Assembly: GCA_963931925.1 (NCBI GenBank)
Contig: OZ007579.1
Span: forward strand, 25,204,269-25,268,268
DNA length: 64,000 bases
From: Onchidella celtica
Lineage: Eukaryota > Mollusca > Gastropoda > Systellommatophora > Onchidiidae
Direction: 5' to 3'
The notes under the pieces: model-generated
Database searches by the model: none
The model's input: the letters and a program-made list of their open reading frames with translations, nothing else
Told to the model about the DNA's origin: nothing
Program-made: the position numbers and the translations under genes
Shown here: positions 12,545-21,565 of the stretch, piece after piece
Position numbering within the stretch: position 1 is the stretch's first letter
Layout of the letters: every line of letters begins with the position of its first letter

Positions 12545-12795
12545 CCCTTACCACTAAAAATCCCATAACTTCTAAATTATGATATAGGTCGTCGGCGTCG
12601 TGGCCTAACCGCCTACCTCATGGAAATAAAATTTTACAGTAAAAGAGAAAAACTTGTTGGACTTGCCAAACCTCACCACCGTTAACGCTAAAAAGCCTAT
12701 AATCTCTAAATTATGATATATAACGTCGATGTCATGGTCAAACCACTTATCTTGTGGAAACAAAGTTTTACGAAAGACTTTTCAGACTTGTCGGA
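12545..12795 (+). repeat. About 125-bp direct duplication at the edge of the minisatellite
   Basis: The block at about 12,545-12,665 (ctctaaattatgatat, then gtcg(g/a)cgtcgtgg, then tggaaataaaattttacg, then cttgttggacttg) repeats with divergence at about 12,672-12,795 (tctaaattatgatata, gtcgatgtcatgg, tggaaacaaagttttacg, acttgtcggacttg). Both copies end in the acttgtNggacttg word from which the array is built. This suggests the array grew from this short seed. Confidence 0.7.
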
Positions 12796-15020
12796 CTTGT
12801 GCAACAGATTTCTCAGATTTGTGGAACCTTTGCAGCGGGCTTGTCAAACTTGTCAAACCTGTGCCGCAGACTTTTTGAACTTGTCAAATTTGCTGAAAAT
12901 GTCGGACCTTTTAGACTTTTTCAGAGCGCAAACTTGTTCAACTTGTCAGACTTGTATAGGGTGGTCGGACTTTTAGGGCGGACTTGTTGGACTTGTGCAC
13001 AGACTTGTCCAACATGTGCGGTGGATTTGTCTTACTTGTCGAACCTGCGATCCATACCCTTCTTGGACTTGTCGGACTTCTGCAGCAAACTTGTCTGACT
13101 TGTTCTGCGGACTTATCAGACTTGTGCGGCGGACTTGTCAGCCTCATCAGACTTGTGCCCCTGGCTTGTCAGACTTTTGTGGCAAACCTGTTGGACTAGT
13201 GCTGCAGATTTGTCGGACATCTGCGGTGGACTTATCAAATATGTTGGACTTGGCGGACTTGTTCGGCAAACTTTGTTGGACTTGTATGGCAGATTTGTCA
13301 GATTGGAATAATTATGCAGCCAGCATGTCAGACATGTCAAAGTTGTGGGGTTTGGGCAGTGGACTTGTAGGACTTGTTGAGCCTGTGCAATGGACTTGTT
13401 GGACTTGTGTGGATGACTTGTTGGATTTGTCATACTTTTCAGACTTGTTGAACATGTTCAACAGACTTGTCGGACTTGACAAACTTGTCAGACTTGTGCG
13501 GTGGACTTGTCAGACTTGCCAGATTTGTCGCACGAGTGCGGCTATGTCGAATTTGTGTGACGGACTTGTTGGACGCTGGATTTGTGCAACAAACTTGTTC
13601 AACTTGTCAGACCTGTGCCCTGGGCCATTCAGACTTTGTCAGCCAGCTTGTTGGACTTGTGTATCGGACTTGTCGGATGTTTTTGGTCAACTTCTGGAAC
13701 TTGTGCATCAGACTTTCAAAATTGTTTGGCCAACTTGTTGGACCCATGCGTTAGACTTGTGAGAAATTTTCGGTGAACATTTTGGACTCGGCTTCAGACT
13801 TGTCAGATTTTTTCGGCCAACTCATCGGACTTGTGTGTTGGAATTGTCAGATTTTTTTTTGGCCAACTTGTTGGATTTGTGCATTGGACTTTTCAGACTT
13901 TTTTCTGCCAATTTTTTTTTAACTTGTGCCTCAGACTTGTCGGATTTTTTTTTTTTTTGGCCAACTTCTGGGACTTGTGCCTCAGATTTCTCGGATTTTA
14001 TGGGCCAACTTCTTGAACTTGTACATAAAACTTGTGGGATTTTTTCGGCCAACTTCTTGGACTTGTGCATCGGACTGGTCAAATTTTTTCTGCCAACTTC
14101 TTGGACTTGTGCATCAGACCTGTCTAATTTTGTTGCAAATTTCTTGGACTTGTCCATCGGATTTGTCAGATTTTTTTGGCCAACTTTTGAACTCATTTGT
14201 CAGACTTTTTTCAGCTAACTTGTCAGACTTGTGTGTCAAAGTTGTCAGACTTTTTTCGTCCAACTTGTTGAACTTGTGTGTTGGAATTGTCAGACTTCTT
14301 CCGGCCAACTTGCGCGTCGAACATATCGGATTTTTTTCGCCAACTTATTGGATTTGTGCCCCAGGTTTGTTGGATTTTTGTGGACAATTTCTTGAACTTT
14401 TGCATCAGACTTGTCAGATTTTTTGGTCAACTTACTGAACTCGTTCGTCGGTCTTGACGGATTTTTTGGCCAACTTTCAGACTAGTGCGTTTGACTTGCC
14501 GGAATTTTTTCGTCCAACTTGTTGGACTTGTGCATCAGACTTGTCGAACTTTTTTGGCCAACTTATCGGACTTGTGTGTCAGACTTGTCGGACATTTTTG
14601 GGCAACTTGTTGGATATGTGCTTCAGACTTGTCAAAATTTTTTGGCCAATTTGTCAGACTTATGCATTAGACTTATCAGAAATTTTCAGCCAATTTGTTG
14701 GACTTGTGCATCAGATTTGTCATATTTTTTTGGCCAACTTCTTGGCCTTGTGCATCAGTCGTGTCGGATTTTTTCAGTCAACTTGTTGAGCTTGTGCGTC
14801 GGTCTTGTCAGATTTTTTTGGCCAACTTGTCAGACTTGTGCGTTTGACTTGTCGGAATTTTTTGATCAACATATTGGACTTGTGTGTCAGACTTGTCAAA
14901 CGTTTTTAGCAAACTAGTAGGACTTGTGCATCAAATTTGTCAAAATTTTTGGGCCAACTTGTCGGACTTGTGTGTTAGACCTTGTCGGTATTTTTCGACC
15001 ACTTTTTGGACTTTTGCGTC
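12770..15020 (+). repeat. Minisatellite array, left arm
   Basis: Tandem units are built from the word acttgtNNg. From about 12.77 to 13.75 kb the units are short, roughly 21-27 bp (gacttgtcagacttgtgcgg type). From about 13.8 kb they become about 45 bp: acttgttggacttgtgcg, tcagacttgtcaga, and a T-rich linker ending ggcca. Unit lengths stay mostly multiples of three, so frames on both strands remain open for 60-255 codons with 15-residue periodicity. Several frames are open at once, which argues against coding. The array is interrupted at 15,020 by the LTR element and resumes at 21,566. Confidence 0.92.
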
Positions 15021-15616
15021 TGTAGCATCTGCAAGCTATCCCTTGCCCTCCCCCGTTTTCTTGTTACACTGGTGAGCATGTGTTCATTTCTTCTTTCATT
15101 TTATTGTTGTACTCCGTGACCTGACCTTCTTTTCTAGTGAGTAGTTTTTTTCCTCGCTCGCTTGTTGTCAGGTGTTTTGACTCGTTCAGTAAATATTAGT
15201 ATGTTCCCGAACATTCGATAACACTGTGGATAAGGATGTTTACGCCAGATTTGGCCTTGAGTGATGTAACCTGATGACGTATTGATGCGTGATTGGTTAG
15301 TTTGTGCGAGGGCAAAGGTAACGTTTATTTCGGGAACTTTCTGTAGGAATGTTTATATATATAGACCTGTGTGAGTGGTTGGTGGGGTGAGTAAGTGAGT
15401 TTCCTTTTGTGTGGCGTAGATATTTAGTTTCGCTGGCGTCTTCCTAGTAATTTATTGTTCACTATACAGTTATTAAACTTTAGTATTATTTAATCTATCG
15501 TCGGATCTCGTGTTTATTTATTTTACAGCTGTAATAGTTTCGTTTTCTAAAGGGTTGTAGTTAGATCAACTAACTCCCCCCTACTATAACGTGCTAGAAC
15601 AACCTCAGCTGTTACA
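15021..15616 (+). repeat. 5' LTR of the Gmr1-like element
   Basis: This LTR is 596 bp, TG...CA bounded. It contains a TATA-like tttatatatata at about 15,352-15,363, a plausible promoter, and attaaa at 15,472-15,477, a plausible polyadenylation signal. I found no differences from the 3' LTR by visual comparison. Confidence 0.95.
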
Positions 15617-15619
15617 TAT

Positions 15620-15637
15620 TGGGGGCTCGTCCGGGAT
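15620..15637 (+). promoter_or_regulatory. Primer binding site, tRNA-Pro type
   Basis: The 18 bases tgggggctcgtccgggat start three bases after the 5' LTR. They equal the primer site known for proline tRNA in murine gammaretroviruses, i.e. the complement of a tRNA-Pro 3' end. This fixes the priming tRNA by established knowledge; the host tRNA was not checked. Confidence 0.9.
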
Positions 15638-15725
15638 CCGACCAGATTCGAACGGACCAGATCTAAATTATTAGATTTATTTACATAGTTTATTGTAGGA
15701 ATATCATCGACAAGCTATCTACAAC

Positions 15726-18700
15726 ATGTCGGAGGTTATTGGAAGGCTTTGCCAGGAAGCAGACGCCTTGGAGCTCACTGGGCAGGAGAGACGGGACTAC
15801 CTCCGTGAAGGCCTAGAAAGAGAAAGACAGCTGGAGGCTCAACGACAGGAGAAGGAGGCTGAACGACAGGCTCAGTTGGAAAGGGAAAGGAGGAACCACG
15901 AGTTGGAGATGGAGAAGATCCGCCAGCAACGTGGAGGCAACGACTCAGCGCAGAGGACCGACGACCACGCCAGTTCTAAGAGACCCAAGCTACCTGCATT
16001 TCAGGACAAGAAGGACGATCTGGATAGCTGGTTGCTGCGGTTTGAGAGGTTTGCCGAGACAGCTGAATGGCCCAGATCCACTTGGACGACATCACTGTCT
16101 GCCCTGCTGACTGGGAGAGCTTTGGAGTGCTTCTGCAGACTACCGATCGACGAAGCCAAGGACTACGACAAGGTCAAGGAAGCGTTGCAGAAGAGGTACA
16201 ACCTGTCAGAGGACGGATACAGACTCATGTTCAGACAAGGTAAGCCTGAAGATGGAGAAGATGTTGGAATGTTTTTGACCAGGATCAAGACCTATTTAGA
16301 GAGGTGGATAAAGCTGTCGAAGACGGAGGAGACCTACGAAGGAGTGAGAGATCTGTTCGTCAGAGAGCAATTCATGGATGCCTGCCCACCAGACCTTGCA
16401 ATCCATGTGAGGGAGAGGAAACCGAAGACGCTACAGGACATCGCAGATTCAGCGGAGGCGTACCTGGTAGCGAGGAACCGGACGCTCAGCGGGAGCGCCA
16501 GACTGCAGAGCCGGCCAGTGCGACAGAGGCCCAACGGAGACAGAAGCCCACAGGTCTGCCATAGGTGCCAGAGGCCGGGACACAAGGCGACGGAGTGTCG
16601 TGCAAAGTTAAACGACAAAGGTGAGTTGAAATGTTACCTTTGTGGAAAGCCAGGCCACGTTCGGAGGATGTGTCCAGCCCAGAAGGATATGGGACGAGGC
16701 AAGCCGAACAAGGCGGCGGCGGCCGTAGTGATAGCGGCGGACGAGTCGTCGAGACGGGATGCGACGACGGCTGACACCAGCATCAACGTTCAAGCGGTAA
16801 TGAAGGACGGGAAGCTACAGTTAGCGGTGCCTGTTACTTGCGGAGGATGCAGTGACGGAAGGACCGTGGAGAAACTGAAGTTACCAGTGATGAAGGGCTT
16901 GATTGGAAATCGAGCGGTAGATGTCCTAAGAGATACCGGCTGTGAAGGTGTAGTGGTGCGGCGAGCACTGGTGGACGGCGGACAGCTCACCGGTGGGAAG
17001 AAATTTATCGCGAGGATCGATAACTCCTTGCTAGCGGCGGAGGAAGCCGTTATCGACGTGAAGACGCCTTACCTGACGGGCAAAGTGACGGCGCTGTGTC
17101 TCCCGGAGACCATCTGCGACCTAGTAGTCGGGAACGTGGACGGAGCGAAGGATCCGTACGACCCTGATACTGAGGTGATGGTAGGAGCGGTGACCACGAG
17201 GGCCCAGGAGAAGAGGAAGGACCGGTCTACGTCGCTGAAGGTGCCGAGGGCAGAACGGCACGCGGGAGTGGATAGAGAGGAACTTATCCGACTCCAAGAA
17301 GAAGACGAAGTCATTAGGAAGTTAGAGCAGAAGAAGATCCCAACTAATAGAGGCAATAAATCTGTTCATTTTGAGAAACATGGAGGAGTACTGTATCGGA
17401 TCTACAAGGACCTGAGACAGGCGACGGTTATAAGGCAAGTGGTACTACCCGAGAAACTGAGAGAGTATGTACTGAGTGTAGCCCACGACTCGATCGTCGG
17501 AGGACACCTCGGCGTGAAGAAAACCAAAGACAGAGTTATGAGCAATTTTTATTGGCCTGGAATTGAAGGTGACGTCGCGAGATACTGCCGCTCATGCGAC
17601 ATATTCCAGAGGACGGTGAACAAAGGAGCGACCCCAAAGGTGCACCTGCAGAGTATGCCAGTAGTGGACGTACCATTTAGGCGAGTGGCCGTGGTCTTAG
17701 TAGGACCTATCGACCCCCCAAGTGAAGGTGGACATCGGTATATCCTGGTGTATATAGACTACGCTACTCGTTACCCCGAAGCCATACCCTTGAAGAAGAT
17801 CGACGCAGAAACGGTAGCAGAAGCCTTAGTGAACATCTACAGCCGTTTGGGTGTGCCCGAAGAGATCTTGTCGGACCAAGGGACCCAGTTTATGTCAGAT
17901 GTCATGAAGGAAACGAATAGACTACTGGGAATTCGACAGTCGACCACTACAGTCTACCACCCTGTGTGCAACGGGTTGGTGGAGCGATTCAACGGCACAC
18001 TGAAGAAAACATTGAGACGACTGTGCGCAGAGCAACCCAAGCAGTGGCACAGATACATCAACCCGCTGCTCTTCGCATATCGTGAAGTTCCCCAAGAGTC
18101 GACCAAGTTTGCCCCATTCGAGTTGCTGTATGGGAGAACTGTGAGAGGACCAATGCACATCTTACGACAACTATGGACCAAGGACGTAGAGGAGCCGGAA
18201 ACGAAGATCAGTTACCAGTACGTCATGGAACTACGTGAGAGGCTGGAGGACACATGGAAGCTAGCGACGGAAGAACTCTCCAAGGCTCAAGGTAGACAGA
18301 AGACCTACTACGACCGGAAGGCGCGAGAGAGGAAGTTCCGCCCCGGAGATGAAGTGTTGGTGCTACTGCCGACGAACACTAACAAGCTCCTAGCCCAATG
18401 GAAGGGACCATATAAGGTAGTCTCAGTTGTCGGTGTTAACGACTATAGAGTCAAGATGGGTGCAAAAGAAAAGACCTTGCACGCCAACCTCATCAAGAGA
18501 TACATTCCAAGGATGTCAAAAGCAGCAGCAGTGGCAATGGAACCGAGACCTATGGTGACCGAGATGTGTGGGATGGACAACAGTAGGAGAGATACCACGC
18601 CTGAACATGTCAACGCCATAAAGGACGGCGGCGGTGATAGTGCTGAGACTGTACTGGCAGAGGACGACATGATGGACAAGAGTCAACCCGTGGAGTCAGC

Positions 18701-20198
18701 TGGCATGACAATCATCGAGGACTGCGACCTGGAAGGCGACAACAGTGGAACGACGGAGGACCTTGCCGACCTAGGAAGCTGGGACCAGAAGGAAAGCTAC
18801 AGAGATGTCCAGTATGGAACGCAACTGACATCGGAACAACGTCAAGAACTCTGCGATGTGGTGAAGAATTACCAGCACGTCTTCACCAATCTCCCTGGAT
18901 GCTGTCAGTTGGGTGAACATCGCATCGACCTGACGACAGAAGTACCAGTTCGTCAACGACCATACCCGGTGCCCTACGCTATGCGTGACTCATTGAAGGA
19001 GGAGCTTAGCACCATGGGACGGCTGGGCATCATTCGAAGGAGCACATCAGCTTATGCTTCACCTATTGTTGTCGTCAAGAAGAAGGACGGATCCAACCGA
19101 GTCTGCATCGACTACAGGAGGTTAAACAAGATCACAGTATTCGACCCTCATCCGACAGCAGCGCCATCAGAAGTGTTTCAGAGTCTCTCGAGAGGAAAAT
19201 TATTCTCTCGGATTGACCTGAGCAAGGGATACTGGCAAGTGAAAGTTCGAGAGCAAGACATTCCCAAGACGGCGTTCGTCACCATGGGCGAACACTATGA
19301 ATTCATTCGGATGCCTTTTGGGATGATGAACTCAGGAGCCACACTGAACAGGATCGTAAAGCCATTGATCCGTGGAATGAACAATGTGACAGCATATGTG
19401 GACGACCTGCTGATTCATACAGAGACATTCGACGAGCATGTGAAGACTCTCAAGGACTTACTGCAGAGGATGGACCAAGCTGGATTAACTGCAAGACCAT
19501 CGAAGTGTCTGATTGGAACGTCTGAAGTAGACTTTGTTGGACACTTAGTGGGAGAAGGTATGATTGGCCTGTTAGAAGAGAATGTATGTAAGGTACGAGA
19601 CGCACCCAGACCCACCACTAAGAAGGAAGTGAAAGCATTCTTAGGATTAGTGGGATATTACCATGAATTTATTCCTAACTTTTCAGCGATTGCATCACCA
19701 TTATCTGATTTACTTAGAAAGGGTCAGCCCAATATAGTTCAGTGGGATGAAACGCAGGAGAAAGCGTACACCTCTTTGAAGAATGTCATTATCTCCAAAC
19801 CCGTGTTATGTTTGCCAGATTTTTCCAAAGAGTTTGTCTTAGCAACTGATGCATCAGATCGCGGATTAGGCGCTAGTCTTATGCAGGAACACGAGGGAAA
19901 GTTGTACCCCGTGGCATATGCTAGTCGTAAGCTATTGCCTCGTGAGACAAAATATTCGGTCTCAGAGCGCGAATGTTTAGCTATTGTTTGGGCTGTAAAA
20001 AAGTTTACTTTGTATTTGTATGGAAAGGAGTTTGCGCTCCAAACTGACCATCGGTCATTAGAGTTTTTGAACTCTGCCAAGTTTGACAGTCCAAAGTTAT
20101 TACGATGGAGTTTATTTTTACAGTCTTATCGATTCAGGATTCACTACGTAAAAGGCAGAGAAAATGTCTGTGCCGATTTCCTGAGCAGGGTATTTTAA
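15726..20198 (+). CDS. Gag-Pol polyprotein, domain order Gag-PR-IN-RT-RNaseH
   Basis: One uninterrupted 1,490-codon frame starts at the first ATG after the primer site. Residues 1-75 are charged and coiled-coil-like, followed by a Gag core. Two CCHC zinc knuckles lie at 278-291 and 303-316. The protease motif DTG starts at 403. Integrase has a zinc-binding HHCC set (H587, H594, C621, C624), then the catalytic core with D717 and E753 (35 residues between). The first acidic position, 657, is Val. A GPY-type module follows (WKGPYKVV). RT carries YVDD at 1224-1227. RNase H keeps its acidic residues (D1375 in ATDAS, the SERE and TDHRSL motifs, and a final AD). The protein would copy and integrate the element, though integrase is predicted defective. 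No frameshift separates gag and pol, so protein ratios must be set some other way. Confidence 0.95.
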   Translation: MSEVIGRLCQEADALELTGQERRDYLREGLERERQLEAQRQEKEAERQAQLERERRNHELEMEKIRQQRGGNDSAQRTDDHASSKRPKLPAFQDKKDDLDSWLLRFERFAETAEWPRSTWTTSLSALLTGRALECFCRLPIDEAKDYDKVKEALQKRYNLSEDGYRLMFRQGKPEDGEDVGMFLTRIKTYLERWIKLSKTEETYEGVRDLFVREQFMDACPPDLAIHVRERKPKTLQDIADSAEAYLVARNRTLSGSARLQSRPVRQRPNGDRSPQVCHRCQRPGHKATECRAKLNDKGELKCYLCGKPGHVRRMCPAQKDMGRGKPNKAAAAVVIAADESSRRDATTADTSINVQAVMKDGKLQLAVPVTCGGCSDGRTVEKLKLPVMKGLIGNRAVDVLRDTGCEGVVVRRALVDGGQLTGGKKFIARIDNSLLAAEEAVIDVKTPYLTGKVTALCLPETICDLVVGNVDGAKDPYDPDTEVMVGAVTTRAQEKRKDRSTSLKVPRAERHAGVDREELIRLQEEDEVIRKLEQKKIPTNRGNKSVHFEKHGGVLYRIYKDLRQATVIRQVVLPEKLREYVLSVAHDSIVGGHLGVKKTKDRVMSNFYWPGIEGDVARYCRSCDIFQRTVNKGATPKVHLQSMPVVDVPFRRVAVVLVGPIDPPSEGGHRYILVYIDYATRYPEAIPLKKIDAETVAEALVNIYSRLGVPEEILSDQGTQFMSDVMKETNRLLGIRQSTTTVYHPVCNGLVERFNGTLKKTLRRLCAEQPKQWHRYINPLLFAYREVPQESTKFAPFELLYGRTVRGPMHILRQLWTKDVEEPETKISYQYVMELRERLEDTWKLATEELSKAQGRQKTYYDRKARERKFRPGDEVLVLLPTNTNKLLAQWKGPYKVVSVVGVNDYRVKMGAKEKTLHANLIKRYIPRMSKAAAVAMEPRPMVTEMCGMDNSRRDTTPEHVNAIKDGGGDSAETVLAEDDMMDKSQPVESAGMTIIEDCDLEGDNSGTTEDLADLGSWDQKESYRDVQYGTQLTSEQRQELCDVVKNYQHVFTNLPGCCQLGEHRIDLTTEVPVRQRPYPVPYAMRDSLKEELSTMGRLGIIRRSTSAYASPIVVVKKKDGSNRVCIDYRRLNKITVFDPHPTAAPSEVFQSLSRGKLFSRIDLSKGYWQVKVREQDIPKTAFVTMGEHYEFIRMPFGMMNSGATLNRIVKPLIRGMNNVTAYVDDLLIHTETFDEHVKTLKDLLQRMDQAGLTARPSKCLIGTSEVDFVGHLVGEGMIGLLEENVCKVRDAPRPTTKKEVKAFLGLVGYYHEFIPNFSAIASPLSDLLRKGQPNIVQWDETQEKAYTSLKNVIISKPVLCLPDFSKEFVLATDASDRGLGASLMQEHEGKLYPVAYASRKLLPRETKYSVSERECLAIVWAVKKFTLYLYGKEFALQTDHRSLEFLNSAKFDSPKLLRWSLFLQSYRFRIHYVKGRENVCADFLSRVF

Positions 20199-20955
20199 AG
20201 TAGTACACTATCAGTGAAATGCATTGTAACCCATACTTTTGCCTACTAGATGAATTGCTAGGACGGCAGTATTGTACTGTAATTGGGGACATAGTTCATC
20301 TGTAACTGAATATTGAATTGATGGCTGATAGAGAGTCATGATGTGTTAGTCACATTTTGATTTTATGCTATGTCATATTAGTTACCAATGGAACTTGGTG
20401 TAATTTTTGGAAAATGTAACCCAAATGGGGACTGCGAGCAAGCAGTGTTTGTGTTATGTTGCAATGTTGTAACTTGTTTTGACCTAATATGATGAAGAAA
20501 GACCCTAATCAGTGGTCAGTATGTATTGATATTTTTGCCATTGTACGTATGAGTTATACATTTTGGAGATAACCATGTTATGTACAACAAGTTATATGCT
20601 ATGATTCGTGCACGAAGCATTATGTAAACGATGGGCCATCGTTTCACCATATATGATTTGTAATAATATCATTGACCATTGTTTCACCACAGTGGTGGCG
20701 TTGTGTTATTTTGACGAGGAGGCCTACTGTTAACTATTGGTTTGTCACAATGACGGTATTGTATTAGTTATGGTATTAGTGATGCAAAGTACACTGCATT
20801 GTATTGTATTTGTGATGACATTCGGGAAGACACTGAAATTGTTATTAATTGTAATAGAATTAGCAACTACCTTTGTGAGATTGGGAGTGCTATAAGATTA
20901 TTTCAAGATATTGCAGACGCTGAATAATGTTTTGGAGTTGAAAGATATTCAACTT
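20199..20955 (+). other. Untranslated region between pol and the polypurine tract
   Basis: About 750 bp contains no long frame and no envelope-like ORF. It is AT-rich with repeated tgatg and ttgtatt words. It belongs to the retrotransposon, since both LTRs and the target duplication enclose it. Confidence 0.75.
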
Positions 20956-20969
20956 AAATTGGGGAGTTG
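20956..20969 (+). promoter_or_regulatory. Polypurine tract region
   Basis: The short purine-rich stretch aaattggggagttg directly precedes the 3' LTR start at 20,970, the expected plus-strand priming site. The purine run is brief (ggggag), so the exact primer is uncertain. Confidence 0.65.
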
Positions 20970-21565
20970 TGTAGCATCTGCAAGCTATCCCTTGCCCTCC
21001 CCCGTTTTCTTGTTACACTGGTGAGCATGTGTTCATTTCTTCTTTCATTTTATTGTTGTACTCCGTGACCTGACCTTCTTTTCTAGTGAGTAGTTTTTTT
21101 CCTCGCTCGCTTGTTGTCAGGTGTTTTGACTCGTTCAGTAAATATTAGTATGTTCCCGAACATTCGATAACACTGTGGATAAGGATGTTTACGCCAGATT
21201 TGGCCTTGAGTGATGTAACCTGATGACGTATTGATGCGTGATTGGTTAGTTTGTGCGAGGGCAAAGGTAACGTTTATTTCGGGAACTTTCTGTAGGAATG
21301 TTTATATATATAGACCTGTGTGAGTGGTTGGTGGGGTGAGTAAGTGAGTTTCCTTTTGTGTGGCGTAGATATTTAGTTTCGCTGGCGTCTTCCTAGTAAT
21401 TTATTGTTCACTATACAGTTATTAAACTTTAGTATTATTTAATCTATCGTCGGATCTCGTGTTTATTTATTTTACAGCTGTAATAGTTTCGTTTTCTAAA
21501 GGGTTGTAGTTAGATCAACTAACTCCCCCCTACTATAACGTGCTAGAACAACCTCAGCTGTTACA
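20970..21565 (+). repeat. 3' LTR of the Gmr1-like element
   Basis: It has the same 596-bp length and, by visual reading, the same sequence as the 5' LTR. It ends TTACA and is followed immediately by gcgtc, the second copy of the target duplication, and then by the resumed minisatellite. Confidence 0.95.

Noticed and set aside
12713-15075. Many plus- and minus-strand ORFs of 60-255 codons
   Set aside because: They lie in the minisatellite. Unit lengths divisible by three keep several frames open together, and the products are periodic low-complexity sequence without conserved motifs.
19739-20080. Minus-strand frames inside the gag-pol region
   Set aside because: They are antisense shadows of a strongly supported coding frame.
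20199-20969. Envelope-like gene between pol and the 3' LTR
   Set aside because: No long open frame is present, so the element is a retrotransposon without envelope.
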